Assembly: GCA_029269125.1 (NCBI GenBank)
Contig: JARHXX010000003.1
Coordinates: forward strand, 213,442 to 277,441
Origin: Kiritimatiellaeota bacterium B1221
GTDB lineage: Bacteria > Verrucomicrobiota > Kiritimatiellia > SS1-B-03-39 > UBA6053
Reading direction: 5' to 3'
Length of the DNA stretch: 64,000 bases
Under the pieces are notes generated by a model, which made no database searches, was not told the DNA's origin, and saw nothing but the letters and a program-made list of their open reading frames with translations. Both the position numbers and the translations under genes were made by a program. Below, in pieces: positions 1 through 8,574 of this stretch (its first letter is position 1; each line of letters begins with the position of its first letter).

Positions 1-2
1 TT

Positions 3-506
3 GCCGCGGAAATGCAGGGGGACGATCAGGTGCAGCTCACAATGACCCGTCCCAAAGATTTGCAATTAAATGCTTCATTGACTCTGCAGGATCAGACCCT
101 CAACTATCACTTTGTGAATAGTGGTGTGCCCCATGTCGTAATCGAATTGGATGATATCGCCAACCAGGATATCCACAGCCTCGGTGCCGCCATTCGTTAT
201 CACGAAGCGTTTCAACCCAACGGCACCAATGTAAACTTCATTGAAATCACCGGTCCGGACAGTTTAAACGTCCGCACCTACGAGCGTGGTGTGGAAGCTG
301 AAACCTTGGCCTGTGGCACAGGAATGGTCGCATGCGGTTTAATTGCCGGCTCTCTTGGGAAAGTGAGCACCCCGGTGAAAGTGACCTGTGCATCAGGTGA
401 CCTGTTGAAAATTAATTACCGTGCCACAGAAAATGATTTTGAAGATGTCACTCTTACCGGACCTGCGGTGCATGTATTCAAAGGTGAAATCGAAATTGAA
501 TCATAA
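3..506 (+). CDS. dapF: Diaminopimelate epimerase, C-terminal part (5' end outside window)
   Basis: This enzyme interconverts LL- and meso-diaminopimelate in lysine and peptidoglycan precursor synthesis. Only the last 167 or so codons are in the window; the frame is open from base 3 with no start. The second catalytic cysteine lies in the family signature ERGVEAETLACGTG, and PNGTNVNFIE is the usual segment just before it. A hairpin terminator follows the stop closely, so dapF ends its transcription unit. The partner gene lysA is in the same window but about 46 kb away, so the lysine genes are scattered. The identification is secure from the cysteine motif and its surroundings. Confidence 0.95.
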   Translation, partial: AAEMQGDDQVQLTMTRPKDLQLNASLTLQDQTLNYHFVNSGVPHVVIELDDIANQDIHSLGAAIRYHEAFQPNGTNVNFIEITGPDSLNVRTYERGVEAETLACGTGMVACGLIAGSLGKVSTPVKVTCASGDLLKINYRATENDFEDVTLTGPAVHVFKGEIEIES

Positions 507-536
507 TCACGTAAATTTGATAACCAAGAATCCCAC

Positions 537-568
537 AGCCTTCTTCTTTTGATGAAGGCTTTTTTTTA
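537..568 (+). terminator. Rho-independent terminator after dapF
   Basis: A 7-bp stem (AGCCTTC at 537-543, GAAGGCT at 554-560) with a 10-base loop is followed by a run of T to 568. The T tract ends 13 bases before the ATG chosen for the next gene. A longer reading of that gene from a TTG at 549 would start inside this hairpin. Confidence 0.8.
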
Positions 569-581
569 TAAGGTTAACCGC

Positions 582-2186
582 ATGAAAAGTTCCTCAATTT
601 TCTGGTGCATCCTCCTCCCTTTTTTTTGCCAATTTGTACATGCCCAGCTTTCCATAAATGGTTGTGTAAGTGATTACATGGTCCTCCAGCGGGAAAGAAC
701 GATTCCCTTTCGGGGCAAAGCGAAACCCCAAAGTCAGGTACAGATAAGTTTTGCAGGGAACACTGATGTTTTGGACGTCGATGGTGATGGGAACTGGCAA
801 ACCGAATTCCCCGCCATGTCTGCGGGTGGTCCTTATGAACTCACGGTATCCAGCCTTGATGAGAAATTACATTTTACGGATCTTCTCATTGGAGATGTCT
901 GGGTGTGCGCCGGTCAGTCGAACATGCAGCTCAGCCTCGGATCACAACCGGATTTCAATGAACTTCTGAAAGATGCGGATCAGCCCCATATCCGATATCT
1001 TGCCCTGCCCGTTTTTTATGCGGATCAGCCGAAAAACACCAAAACTGACAAGAAAAACTGGCAAAAGTTTTCGCCGGAACTTCTGAAACAAATGTCCGGT
1101 GTCGCCTATCATTTTGCCGCAAATCTGCAGCCTGAAACGGGGGTTCCCATTGGCATTGTGAAAGCGTCCAAAGGCGGATCTTTTATTGAAGGATGGATCC
1201 CTGAATGGATGTTCGAGCAAACGCCGGAACTTCAGGGAATCCCTGAACGTTGGCAATGGCTGAAAGAAAATGAACCCCAACTCAAAGCCCGACAGCAAGC
1301 ACGATTAGATGAATGGAAAGCAGATCATGAATCCTCATTTAAAGCATGGGTTGCCAGCGACACCCCCGGGCCGTTCATGCCTCCCAAACCCCCGCTTCCC
1401 CCGGGGGCAAAACACCTGGGCATCCCCGGAAAAATATACAATGGGGTGATCCATCCTGTTACCGCTCATCCCGTAAAAGGGGTGGTTTGGTACCAGGGAG
1501 AATCCAATTCTGATCGAGGCTACTTTTATCGCACCCTGCTGCAAGCGCTCGTCCTCAGCTGGCGGCGTGCCTGGGATCAGGCGGATCTGCCTTTTGTTAT
1601 CGTTCAACTCCCCAACTATGACCACACCCAAAATCCTTACGGCCCCCAGGATGGCGGTCCCTGGGCCCCCGTCAGGGAATCTCAATCCAAAGTTCAGGAT
1701 TTGCCTGACACCTCTTACGTCGTCACCCTGGGCTTGGGGAATAATAATGATGTGCATCCCAGAGATAAATCCGAAGTCGGCCGACGCGCCGCGATCAATG
1801 CACTGGAACATGTCTATGATCAGAAAATCCTGGGGACGTCTCCTCAAGTAAAAGAGGTGGAGATTTCAAAAGAGAGCCTCATTTTACATTTCAGGGATGC
1901 CGGTGATGGCTTACGCACCTTGGATCAGAAAAAGCCACGCGGATTTCAGATTGCAGGTGAAGATCAGAAATTTTATCCGGCAACGGCCGATATGATCGCC
2001 CCGGATCAAATCCGGGTTTCTGCACCTCAAGTCCTCAAACCTGTGGCGGTTCGACACGCATGGTCCAGTACGGCTGATTTTAATGTGGTGAATAGTGCCG
2101 GCCTTCCCTTTTCCACCTATCGAACGGATTCCTGGCCCGTTCCGAACCAGCAGCAGACCCAGCCCTTCTGGTGGCTCGAACTCTAA
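582..2186 (+). CDS. Secreted sialate O-acetylesterase (SGNH-type carbohydrate esterase)
   Basis: A 534-residue esterase predicted to remove O-acetyl groups from sialic acids or plant/algal glycans outside the cytoplasm. The ATG at 582 is chosen over an upstream TTG at 549, which lies inside the dapF terminator; AAGG precedes 582, and the product then begins with a clear signal peptide ending near FVHAQ. Family signatures are present: GQSNM with the nucleophile S113, GVVWYQGESNS in the middle, and DVHPRDK with D390 and H392 completing the triad. A bidirectional terminator follows. It probably works with other glycan-degrading enzymes such as the GH20 hexosaminidase 2 kb downstream, though they are separate units. 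The exact substrate cannot be read from the sequence. Confidence 0.9.
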   Translation: MKSSSIFWCILLPFFCQFVHAQLSINGCVSDYMVLQRERTIPFRGKAKPQSQVQISFAGNTDVLDVDGDGNWQTEFPAMSAGGPYELTVSSLDEKLHFTDLLIGDVWVCAGQSNMQLSLGSQPDFNELLKDADQPHIRYLALPVFYADQPKNTKTDKKNWQKFSPELLKQMSGVAYHFAANLQPETGVPIGIVKASKGGSFIEGWIPEWMFEQTPELQGIPERWQWLKENEPQLKARQQARLDEWKADHESSFKAWVASDTPGPFMPPKPPLPPGAKHLGIPGKIYNGVIHPVTAHPVKGVVWYQGESNSDRGYFYRTLLQALVLSWRRAWDQADLPFVIVQLPNYDHTQNPYGPQDGGPWAPVRESQSKVQDLPDTSYVVTLGLGNNNDVHPRDKSEVGRRAAINALEHVYDQKILGTSPQVKEVEISKESLILHFRDAGDGLRTLDQKKPRGFQIAGEDQKFYPATADMIAPDQIRVSAPQVLKPVAVRHAWSSTADFNVVNSAGLPFSTYRTDSWPVPNQQQTQPFWWLEL

Positions 2187-2204
2187 AAGGGATGTAGCGA
2201 CCTG

Positions 2205-2242
2205 AAAAAACCGTTTTCCGAGAGTCGGAAAACGGTTTTTTT
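2205..2242. terminator. Bidirectional terminator between esterase and the next, convergent gene
   Basis: A near-perfect 16-bp inverted repeat (AAAAAACCGTTTTCCG at 2205-2220; its complement at 2226-2241) with a 5-base loop. It is flanked by A and T runs so that it can work on both strands. It lies exactly between the stop at 2186 and the convergent stop at 2263. Confidence 0.88.
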
Positions 2243-2262
2243 GAACTTCCGAATCCCGGAAA

Positions 2263-2664
2263 TCAGGTAAGGCTAAATCCACCTGCACCGCCGGGAGCCC
2301 CTCCCATCCCTTCACCCATGGCTTGACCTGGGGTCACGATCTGGCTGGCTTGTTCGCGTTGCATTTCGCGCATGCGGTCCATCATATCCTGCAGTGCCTG
2401 TTTGGCAGCGGGACCGAAGTTTTTGATGGCGTCTTCAAGTGTTTCCGCTTCGATTTGACCTTCAATCGGCAATGCCCCGCCTTGAGTCATTATTTGGGTT
2501 TGGGCATGGTATTCCACTTTACGGGATTCATCCGTGCTTCCATCCACTGTAATCGGGGTCATGATCCGGATACTGCCCACAGTGCGGTCAGTGATCACTT
2601 CTTCACGCCACAAATTCGCGGCATCAAATTCAATTTGTTCCATTTTGTCTAAAGGGTCGGACAT
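2263..2664 (-). CDS. Conserved hypothetical protein, Gly-rich C terminus
   Basis: A 133-residue soluble protein with no signal peptide or membrane segment. The N-terminal two thirds look like a small beta-rich domain (LWREEVITDRTVGSIRIMTP). A helical stretch rich in Met, Arg and Gln follows (ALQDMMDRMREMQ), then a flexible Gly/Ala/Pro tail (GEGMGGAPGGAGGFSLT). An AAGGA ribosome binding site sits just upstream of the ATG. I do not recognise a characterised family. The gene stands alone, closed by the shared bidirectional terminator and divergent from the membrane protein gene at 2826. It is a real gene by codon pattern, binding site and terminator; function unknown. Confidence 0.7.
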   Translation of the reverse strand: MSDPLDKMEQIEFDAANLWREEVITDRTVGSIRIMTPITVDGSTDESRKVEYHAQTQIMTQGGALPIEGQIEAETLEDAIKNFGPAAKQALQDMMDRMREMQREQASQIVTPGQAMGEGMGGAPGGAGGFSLT

Positions 2665-2825
2665 AAGATTTCCTTAAGGAGGTTTATAATAAAAATAGGA
2701 GTGACATATAAGCAAAGGACGCCCCAATGTCAAAGCTCTAAGGACAATTCAAAGGTTGAGGCTTGCCGTAGTTTCAGTTTCTGATTAGAGACCACCTATC
2801 AATAACCCCCCTGAGGAAAACCGGA

Positions 2826-3974
2826 ATGAATTTGGATCAAGAAGACAAAAAGCCCCTCCCTTCAGAAAAAGAACCGGAGAAGAAAAAGCTGACGCGCAAA
2901 CAGAAGAAGGCACTGAAAAAGGCAGAGATACAGGACAAGCCCCCCCCCGTGCCGACACCTGCAAAAAAAACGGTTCCCCCTCCATCAGTTGAAACCTCAA
3001 AACCCAAATCCGCTGCTCAAAAACCGGAAGTGGTCGATGCCAAACTGGATCCCTCTCCGGTCGAAGAAATTCCACCGCCCAAATATACGACCTGGGAAAA
3101 AATCAGCCCCCCGGCCCGCCGCAAAAAACAAATTACCACCATGGAAAGTGGTTTCCGGGAAGTTCTGGGATTGGTTCACTCCATGCGCAACAATCAGGAA
3201 GTTCTGTTGGACGCTTTTCAAAAGTTGCCGGAAGCCGTGGATAGCGTCAAAAAACTGGCCGACCACTCCGCTCAACAGTCTGATTTGCTTAAAGCCATGA
3301 ATGAGTCCATGAGCACTGGAGCTGCCGGGGAGTTTAATAAAACTCTCAGTTCCATGGATCAAACCACCCAGCTTTTGTTAGAGCGCGCTCAACGCTCCGA
3401 AGAACGTCTTTACAGCATGCTGCGCCGGGCCCAGCGAAGAATCGCGTTTATGACTTTGATGGTGCTTCTGCTCTTTTTAGGTGCCGTCGCTGCCGGTATG
3501 CTGATCTTCTTCCCTGAAAAAGCCCAAACCTTTATGGGTAAATTCAATAAACAGGAAGTGGAGAAAACAACAGTAATCACTCCGGTGATTGCAACAGAAA
3601 CGGATGAGATCATCCCTCCAGTGGCGAAAGAACTCCCCGTTGAAAGTGAAATCTCTCCGATCGATCAGCCGCTGAACAATCAACTTCCCGTAGAAGAAGT
3701 TGAATCAGAAATGCCTGAAGTGACTTTACCTGAAGCAGCCCCCCTGTTGGAAGAGGTGCTCGAAGAGGCGGAGGTAGTCAAAGTCGAAGTACCGGAGGTC
3801 CTCAGCCAGGAAGAACCCGTAAAAATTGAAGAACAACCGGCAGCTCCCTCCGGGCCGGTAGCTGAAAAAACCGACGGGGTTTTACCGAAGACAGAAGAAA
3901 TTCAGGAAACAGTCATTGAAGACCTTCCCCCGGTAAAAGGGACCGAAAAACCCTCAGCTCCAAAAGCTGAATAA
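2826..3974 (+). CDS. Single-pass membrane protein with Lys-rich cytoplasmic and acidic Pro-rich outer part
   Basis: A 382-residue protein of unknown function. Residues 1-90 are Lys/Pro-rich and low complexity (KKKLTRKQKKALKKAE). Residues about 100-200 form a helical, probably coiled-coil region (EVLGLVHSMRNNQEVLLDAFQ). One transmembrane helix follows at about 206-228 (FMTLMVLLLFLGAVAAGMLI). The last 150 residues are acidic, rich in Pro, Val and Glu, and probably extended. By the positive-inside rule the N terminus is cytoplasmic. A GAGG binding site lies at 2813. The layout recalls proteins that span the periplasm or signal through a coiled coil, but unlike TonB the helix is central. It stands just upstream of tRNA-His with no operon partner. 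Confidence 0.75.
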   Translation: MNLDQEDKKPLPSEKEPEKKKLTRKQKKALKKAEIQDKPPPVPTPAKKTVPPPSVETSKPKSAAQKPEVVDAKLDPSPVEEIPPPKYTTWEKISPPARRKKQITTMESGFREVLGLVHSMRNNQEVLLDAFQKLPEAVDSVKKLADHSAQQSDLLKAMNESMSTGAAGEFNKTLSSMDQTTQLLLERAQRSEERLYSMLRRAQRRIAFMTLMVLLLFLGAVAAGMLIFFPEKAQTFMGKFNKQEVEKTTVITPVIATETDEIIPPVAKELPVESEISPIDQPLNNQLPVEEVESEMPEVTLPEAAPLLEEVLEEAEVVKVEVPEVLSQEEPVKIEEQPAAPSGPVAEKTDGVLPKTEEIQETVIEDLPPVKGTEKPSAPKAE

Positions 3975-4033
3975 TTTTTCAAATTTTTGCTTTCCTTTTT
4001 CCGGCTTTCAAACTAGGAAAGCAACTCCTTCAC

Positions 4034-4111
4034 GGTGGGTGTAGCTCAGTTGGTTAGAGCGTCGGTTTGTGGTACCGAATGTCGCGGGTTCGAATCCCGT
4101 CACTCACCCCA
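4034..4111 (+). tRNA. tRNA-His (anticodon GTG)
   Basis: A full cloverleaf can be folded. The acceptor stem GTGGGTG (4035-4041) pairs with CACTCAC (4101-4107). The D arm contains AGTTGGTTA. The anticodon stem TCGGT/ACCGA encloses the loop TTGTGGT with anticodon GTG at 4069-4071. The T arm is GCGGG TTCGAAT CCCGT. The extra G at 4034 opposite C at 4108 is the G-1 identity element special to tRNA-His, and CCA is encoded at 4109-4111. Confidence 0.97.
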
Positions 4112-4117
4112 TTTTGA

Positions 4118-4143
4118 GGCCCCTCTTCGGAGGGGCCTTTTTT
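4118..4143 (+). terminator. Terminator after tRNA-His
   Basis: A perfect 8-bp stem, GGCCCCTC (4118-4125) with GAGGGGCC (4130-4137), is closed by a TTCG tetraloop and followed by six T. It begins six bases after the encoded CCA. Confidence 0.92.
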
Positions 4144-4228
4144 GTGGATAAAATATTCCACAATCATTTCGACAGCCAGCTCATGAGTCCCTATACAAAA
4201 ACAACCACTAATTTAGGAACCTTAAATA

Positions 4229-5791
4229 ATGTCCGATTCTATCCAGATGATCCCCCGGCCCAAATCCGTCATCACCTTTGAAGGTAAGCTGAAACTCAAA
4301 CCGGACACTGCCATCACCTGCGCGGGTGAAGGCGCCTTTGCGGTTGGGGAATTACTGGCGGAATATTTACGTCCCGCCAGTGGATTTGAATTTCCGGTCA
4401 GCAAAACCAAGGCCCCCGGCACAATTCATTTGGAAGCTGCGGGTGTTGCCAAGACGGATGATGCGGGCTTCGCGGATGAATATTATACTTTGTGCGTATC
4501 CGCATCCGGCGTTCATCTGCAAGCGAAGAATGCCACGGGTTTGGCCAGGGGAATTCAATGCCTGCGTCAACTCTTCCCTACCGCGATAATGGCTCCCTCT
4601 CTTCAGAAAAATGATTGGATTTTGCCTTTTGTTGAAATTGAAGACGTCCCCCGCTTTCGCTGGCGCGGTCAGCATTTGGATGTGGGCCGTCACTTTTTCT
4701 CAGTCGAAGAAGTCTGTAAGTTTATCGAGCTCTTGGCCCTGCACCGTCTGAATATTTTTCATTTCCATCTCACGGAAGACCAGGGTTGGCGTATTGAGAT
4801 CAAGAAATACCCCAAACTCACTGAAATAGGCTCCAAACGGGATTGTACCCTTATCGGACATGATAACACCCGTCCGCGTCGATATGATCACACCCCGTAT
4901 GGCGGTTATTACACCCAGGAAGACATCAAAACAATCGTCGCGTTCGCAAGTCGTCGCCACATTACCATTGTCCCTGAAATCGATATGCCGGGTCACATGG
5001 CGGCTGCAATAACCGCTTACCCCGAACTGGGGAACTTTGATTTCAAAACCCGGGTGCGCTGCCATTGGGGCATTTCACAGAATGTGTTGAATGTAGAAGA
5101 CAGCACCGTCAACTTTATGAAAGACGTTTTGACGGAAGTGATGGCTCTTTTTCCCGGACGGTTTATTCACGTGGGCGGAGATGAAGCCCTCAAGCACGAG
5201 TGGAGTGAATCGGAACGTGCCCAGAATAAAATGTACGAACTGGGTCTGAAGAGTGAAGAAGAGCTTCAATCCTGGTTTATCCGGCAAATGGACGCCCACA
5301 TTGGAGATGCCGGACGCCGTCTCATCGGCTGGGATGAAATTCTGGAAGGCGGACTTGCCGAAGGGGCTGCGGTGATGAGCTGGCAGGGAGAGGAAGGCGG
5401 TACCCAGGCCGCGGCTCTAGGACACGATGTGGTGATGGCCCCTATTGAGATACTTTATTTCAATCATTATCAAGCTGAACCGAAAGAGGCAGAGCCCCTC
5501 GCCTCCCGGGGAATGACCCCGGTGGATGCGGTGTACGCCTACGAACCGATCCCTGAGGAAATCGCCGAGGAAAACCATCACCACGTCATGGGCGCCCAGG
5601 GGGAGCTGTGGAGTGAATACATCCCCGTGTTCTCTCATGTGGAATACATGGGATTTCCCCGCATCTGCGCCCTGTCCGAAGTCTTATGGCTGGAGAAAGA
5701 TCAAAAAGATTATCCCGACTTCCTCAAGCGCCTGAAAGTCCACCGGGAACGCTTGGATTACCTCAACGTCAACGCGCATAAACGGCCTTGA
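4229..5791 (+). CDS. Beta-N-acetylhexosaminidase, glycoside hydrolase family 20
   Basis: A 520-residue enzyme that removes terminal N-acetylglucosamine or N-acetylgalactosamine by substrate-assisted catalysis. The order is an N-terminal GH20b-like alpha/beta domain (about 1-140) and then the TIM barrel. Barrel motifs include HFHLTEDQGWRIEIKKYP and HVGGDEALKHEW, whose D318-E319 pair is the catalytic dyad, and the late tryptophan-rich segment GELWSEYIP. No signal peptide is visible, so it is probably cytoplasmic or exported in another way; that is unusual compared with many secreted family members. The start follows AGGA-like sequence and gives the expected N terminus (PRPKSV). Length is typical for the two-domain form. 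No gene follows on the same strand for 1.6 kb. Confidence 0.93.
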   Translation: MSDSIQMIPRPKSVITFEGKLKLKPDTAITCAGEGAFAVGELLAEYLRPASGFEFPVSKTKAPGTIHLEAAGVAKTDDAGFADEYYTLCVSASGVHLQAKNATGLARGIQCLRQLFPTAIMAPSLQKNDWILPFVEIEDVPRFRWRGQHLDVGRHFFSVEEVCKFIELLALHRLNIFHFHLTEDQGWRIEIKKYPKLTEIGSKRDCTLIGHDNTRPRRYDHTPYGGYYTQEDIKTIVAFASRRHITIVPEIDMPGHMAAAITAYPELGNFDFKTRVRCHWGISQNVLNVEDSTVNFMKDVLTEVMALFPGRFIHVGGDEALKHEWSESERAQNKMYELGLKSEEELQSWFIRQMDAHIGDAGRRLIGWDEILEGGLAEGAAVMSWQGEEGGTQAAALGHDVVMAPIEILYFNHYQAEPKEAEPLASRGMTPVDAVYAYEPIPEEIAEENHHHVMGAQGELWSEYIPVFSHVEYMGFPRICALSEVLWLEKDQKDYPDFLKRLKVHRERLDYLNVNAHKRP

Positions 5792-5903
5792 GATAGCCAG
5801 CAGGATGTAAATCTGTGTTCATTTGAGTGAAACTTCAGCCCACATATTCTGCATAGGTTATAAACCAAAATCCTCTGCATGAATTTAGTCGGACCCATAA
5901 AAT

Positions 5904-5920
5904 GCGGGCCGAAGGTCCGC
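5904..5920 (-). terminator. Weak terminator-like hairpin between GH20 gene and broken minus-strand gene
   Basis: A 7-bp stem (GCGGGCC/GGTCCGC, one G-T pair) with a GAA loop lies 12 bases beyond the minus-strand stop at 5932. On the minus strand it is followed by ATTTTATG, a poor T tract, so function is uncertain. Confidence 0.4.
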
Positions 5921-5931
5921 TCGAAAAGGTT

Positions 5932-7248
5932 TCATTGCTCCACATAAGGGTGATTCCATAAGATGTCATCTTCGTTCGTTTTCCGGTTCTTGTTTCCGTG
6001 TTCATCCACTTGATTGCCCCCTACCGAGTATAAACGGAATCCCTCATCGGTCTTTTCATATTTCAAATCCTCTCCGGTAAAAGGATCCTGAAGATTTTCC
6101 ATCCCGGTTGCTTCCAAATTCTCAGGAAAGGCCCCGGTTTCCAGTCGGATACGGTAGAGTTCCACCGCGATTCGGGCCTGTTGCAGCATGAGCGGACCAC
6201 TGATCAGCTTGGCCTGCGTCCGTGAATTGTTCCAGAAAGCCTCCCGGCTGAGAAAGAAAGGATTCGGAATTTCTTCGATTTGCTTTTTCAAAGCGTCCCA
6301 ATCAACTTCAAAGTAAGGTTTGGCATATTCCTGTTCAAATTGCAGCGAGGTTTCCAGAAAGCACAATTCATCCAAAACCGGGGTGGCCAAATGACAAAGA
6401 AAAATGGCCGTGTCCCAAACATCCGGCAGTTGATCCTAAAGGGTTCCATACCCGTAAAGATTTGAGAAATTTTCGGATCTCAATACACTTAAAAAGTATA
6501 ATCGTTCCGCTTCCATCCAATTGGGAAAAAAGGGCTCGCGGGTAAATACGGTTAATTGATTTTCCATCTCATCCAGAAACCCGGTATCCGTTTCCGGGTG
6601 GGCCAGGACATATGCCAGCGCCTCTTTATACAGTGCGATATTGGCCACCCGAACCAATTGGGAAATAAGAATAGGTTCCTGATCCAACCGGGAGGCCAGA
6701 ACACTTAATCTTTTTAAAGTATTCCCGGCTTCTGCCAGGTTTCCGGCTTCCATTTGACTTTGAATTTGCTTCCGCAATAAACCACTTATTCTTAACAGAG
6801 GTGTCACATGCGGGATCAGCATATCCGCACCCGAATCGTAATTGAGATCAAACTGGCACTGTTCCCGAGCCGTGGCCTCATCCAGAACTTTCATGGCTTC
6901 CGCAAATTGTGGTGTGTCAATCAGTGCCTTTACATGCACATGGATTTCGGGCTCGGCGTTGGGTCGATCCAACTTGGAAATCCACTCAAATATATCTTCG
7001 CCTTCAAATTCCAGCGCTTCCAGGATCCGGTAAGCTTCAAAATACAGGTCTGCGGCATTTTCAGCGTCCGGAATAGGTGCCGGTGCCAAATCAGCGAGCT
7101 TGATTGCCCGACCTTCAGCTTGCATACGTTCTTCAAGGGCCTGAATTTTCTTTCGGGGCAACCGGAATAACTTCCCATGAAAGAAAATTCCACCCGCGAT
7201 CAACAGAGCCAAAAACCACAGTGTACCTTTTATCCAAATTTTATGCAT
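5932..7248 (-). pseudogene. Hypothetical membrane-anchored protein interrupted by an in-frame TAG
   Basis: One reading frame runs from the ATG at 7248 to the stop at 5932 (about 438 codons) except for a single TAG at 6438-6436, after GYGTL. The frame stays open on both sides with no shift: the codons after the TAG read DQLPDVWDTAIFLCH and continue into the C-terminal part. The N terminus is a membrane anchor (LWFLALLIAGGIFF, residues about 9-24) and the middle is helical. The C terminus carries DPFTGEDLKYEKTDEGFRLYSVG, an ending seen in many hypothetical proteins of planctomycete/verrucomicrobial genomes. A CAG to TAG change would explain the lesion. It may be a recent pseudogene, a sequencing error, or two polypeptides. 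Function unknown. Confidence 0.75.
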
Positions 7249-7411
7249 ATTTGTTGTTACAAGAGGATGCCAACATACTCAACACCATTCACTATCCACA
7301 CCACTCCCCAACCCTGAATAACGGATTTAACCCTAGCCTAACACTTTCCGTTAAAACTTTATCACTTTAGGAATTGAAGAACCGCATTCTTATTACTAAT
7401 AAAAATATATC

Positions 7412-8014
7412 ATGACTGACACCATCCAACCCCTCTTAGAAAGAATTCAAAACGAAGGACTGAAAAAGTCCGAGGCTCAACGGGATCAAATCCTTGCGGA
7501 TGCGAAAACCAAAGCCGAAAGTATTTTGTCCGATGCCCGCCAACAGGCGGAAAAAATCATTGCCGATGCTGAAAAACAGGCAGAAACGAGTATCGCACGG
7601 GGGCAAACCGCTTTGGAACAGGCATCCCGCGATTTGTTGCTGAAACTCCGCACAGAAATGGCCCGGCAATTGAATGTGGCGGCTGAGAAAGCCGCGGCTT
7701 CCGCATTGTCTTCTGAAGAACTGATCTCACAAGTGATTCCCGTACTGGCCGCCTCCGGTTCCGGGAAAGTCTCAGTAGAAGCAGGTGAAAATCTTGCGGG
7801 TAAACTGAAAGACCTCCTTCCCGCTCTGTTGAAAGACGCGGGCCGGGGAAGTGAAGTGGTGATGAACCCCAAAACCGGCGCAGGTTTCAGCTTACATTTT
7901 GGTGAATCTGCCGAAGCGATTGATTTCACTTCCCAAGCGGTTGCGGATTGGTTGAGTCAAAATCTGCGTCCTGAATTGGCCGCACTTTTACGTCCTGACG
8001 TCTCCGGAGCGTAA
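7412..8014 (+). CDS. atpE: V/A-type ATPase subunit E
   Basis: A 200-residue peripheral stalk subunit that links the catalytic head to the membrane part of the ATPase. Residues about 10-90 are a long charged coiled coil with the usual Ala/Lys/Gln heptads (AKTKAESILSDARQQAEKII). The C-terminal alpha/beta domain binds the top of the A3B3 head. It is the first gene of the ATPase operon, with DUF2764 starting 5 bases later. The 160-base upstream region should hold the operon promoter, but I see no convincing -35/-10 pair. Family assignment rests on the coiled coil, the length and the gene order. Confidence 0.88.
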   Translation: MTDTIQPLLERIQNEGLKKSEAQRDQILADAKTKAESILSDARQQAEKIIADAEKQAETSIARGQTALEQASRDLLLKLRTEMARQLNVAAEKAAASALSSEELISQVIPVLAASGSGKVSVEAGENLAGKLKDLLPALLKDAGRGSEVVMNPKTGAGFSLHFGESAEAIDFTSQAVADWLSQNLRPELAALLRPDVSGA

Positions 8015-8019
8015 TTTCG

Positions 8020-8574
8020 ATGCGGACTTATCTGCTGTCCAGCTTTCCTTCGCTTTCCCTGGATGCGCCCAGCCCCATAAGCTTTGGTGAATTTATGCGG
8101 GAATGCAGTACCCACCTTTCCCCTTCAGATTTGGAAGAATTAGATGCCGTCTGTGCAAGCCCCCCCTCAGGCAAGTCCGCTTTTGCGAAAGAATGGTCAA
8201 AACTGCAAGCGGTATGGCATGCACAAAATCAGTACGAACGCCGTCAACGTCTTCCCCAGGAAACCGTCACCAGCACACCCGCTGAATTTGACTCCGATCA
8301 ACTGCATGACGATCATCAATTGGCCTGGCAAGCCTCCAATCCGCTCGCAAGGGAAAAAGCACTGCAGGCCTCCTTGTGGAACTGGATCGAAATCCGTCGT
8401 CGTCAAGACCCCTTCTCCCTTCAAGATCTGCTGGGCTATGCCCTGCAACTCCAAATCCTGGAACATCGGGAAATTTGGAACGAAACTGAAGGCCTTAAAC
8501 AATTTCAAGAACACACCCAGTCCTTCCTCGCACCTGTACTCGAGGAATTACGCAAACAGGAACTTTCCGCATGA
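8020..8574 (+). CDS. DUF2764 protein, subunit C-like component of the bacterial V-type ATPase
   Basis: A 184-residue protein in the position that the DUF2764 gene holds in the V-ATPase operons of Chlamydia, spirochaetes and Bacteroides, between subunits E and A. The N terminus has the family's opening (YLLSSFPSLSLDAPSPISF) and the rest is helical and polar. No membrane segment is present. It is thought to replace the archaeal subunit C, which joins the central stalk to the rotor ring; that role is inferred from the missing C gene and the operon position. Its last codons overlap the subunit A start as ATGA, suggesting translational coupling. Confidence 0.82.
   Translation: MRTYLLSSFPSLSLDAPSPISFGEFMRECSTHLSPSDLEELDAVCASPPSGKSAFAKEWSKLQAVWHAQNQYERRQRLPQETVTSTPAEFDSDQLHDDHQLAWQASNPLAREKALQASLWNWIEIRRRQDPFSLQDLLGYALQLQILEHREIWNETEGLKQFQEHTQSFLAPVLEELRKQELSA

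Noticed and set aside
549..581. TTG start at 549 for the esterase
   Set aside because: It lies inside the dapF terminator hairpin and would bury the signal peptide; the ATG at 582 has a binding site and gives a normal signal sequence.
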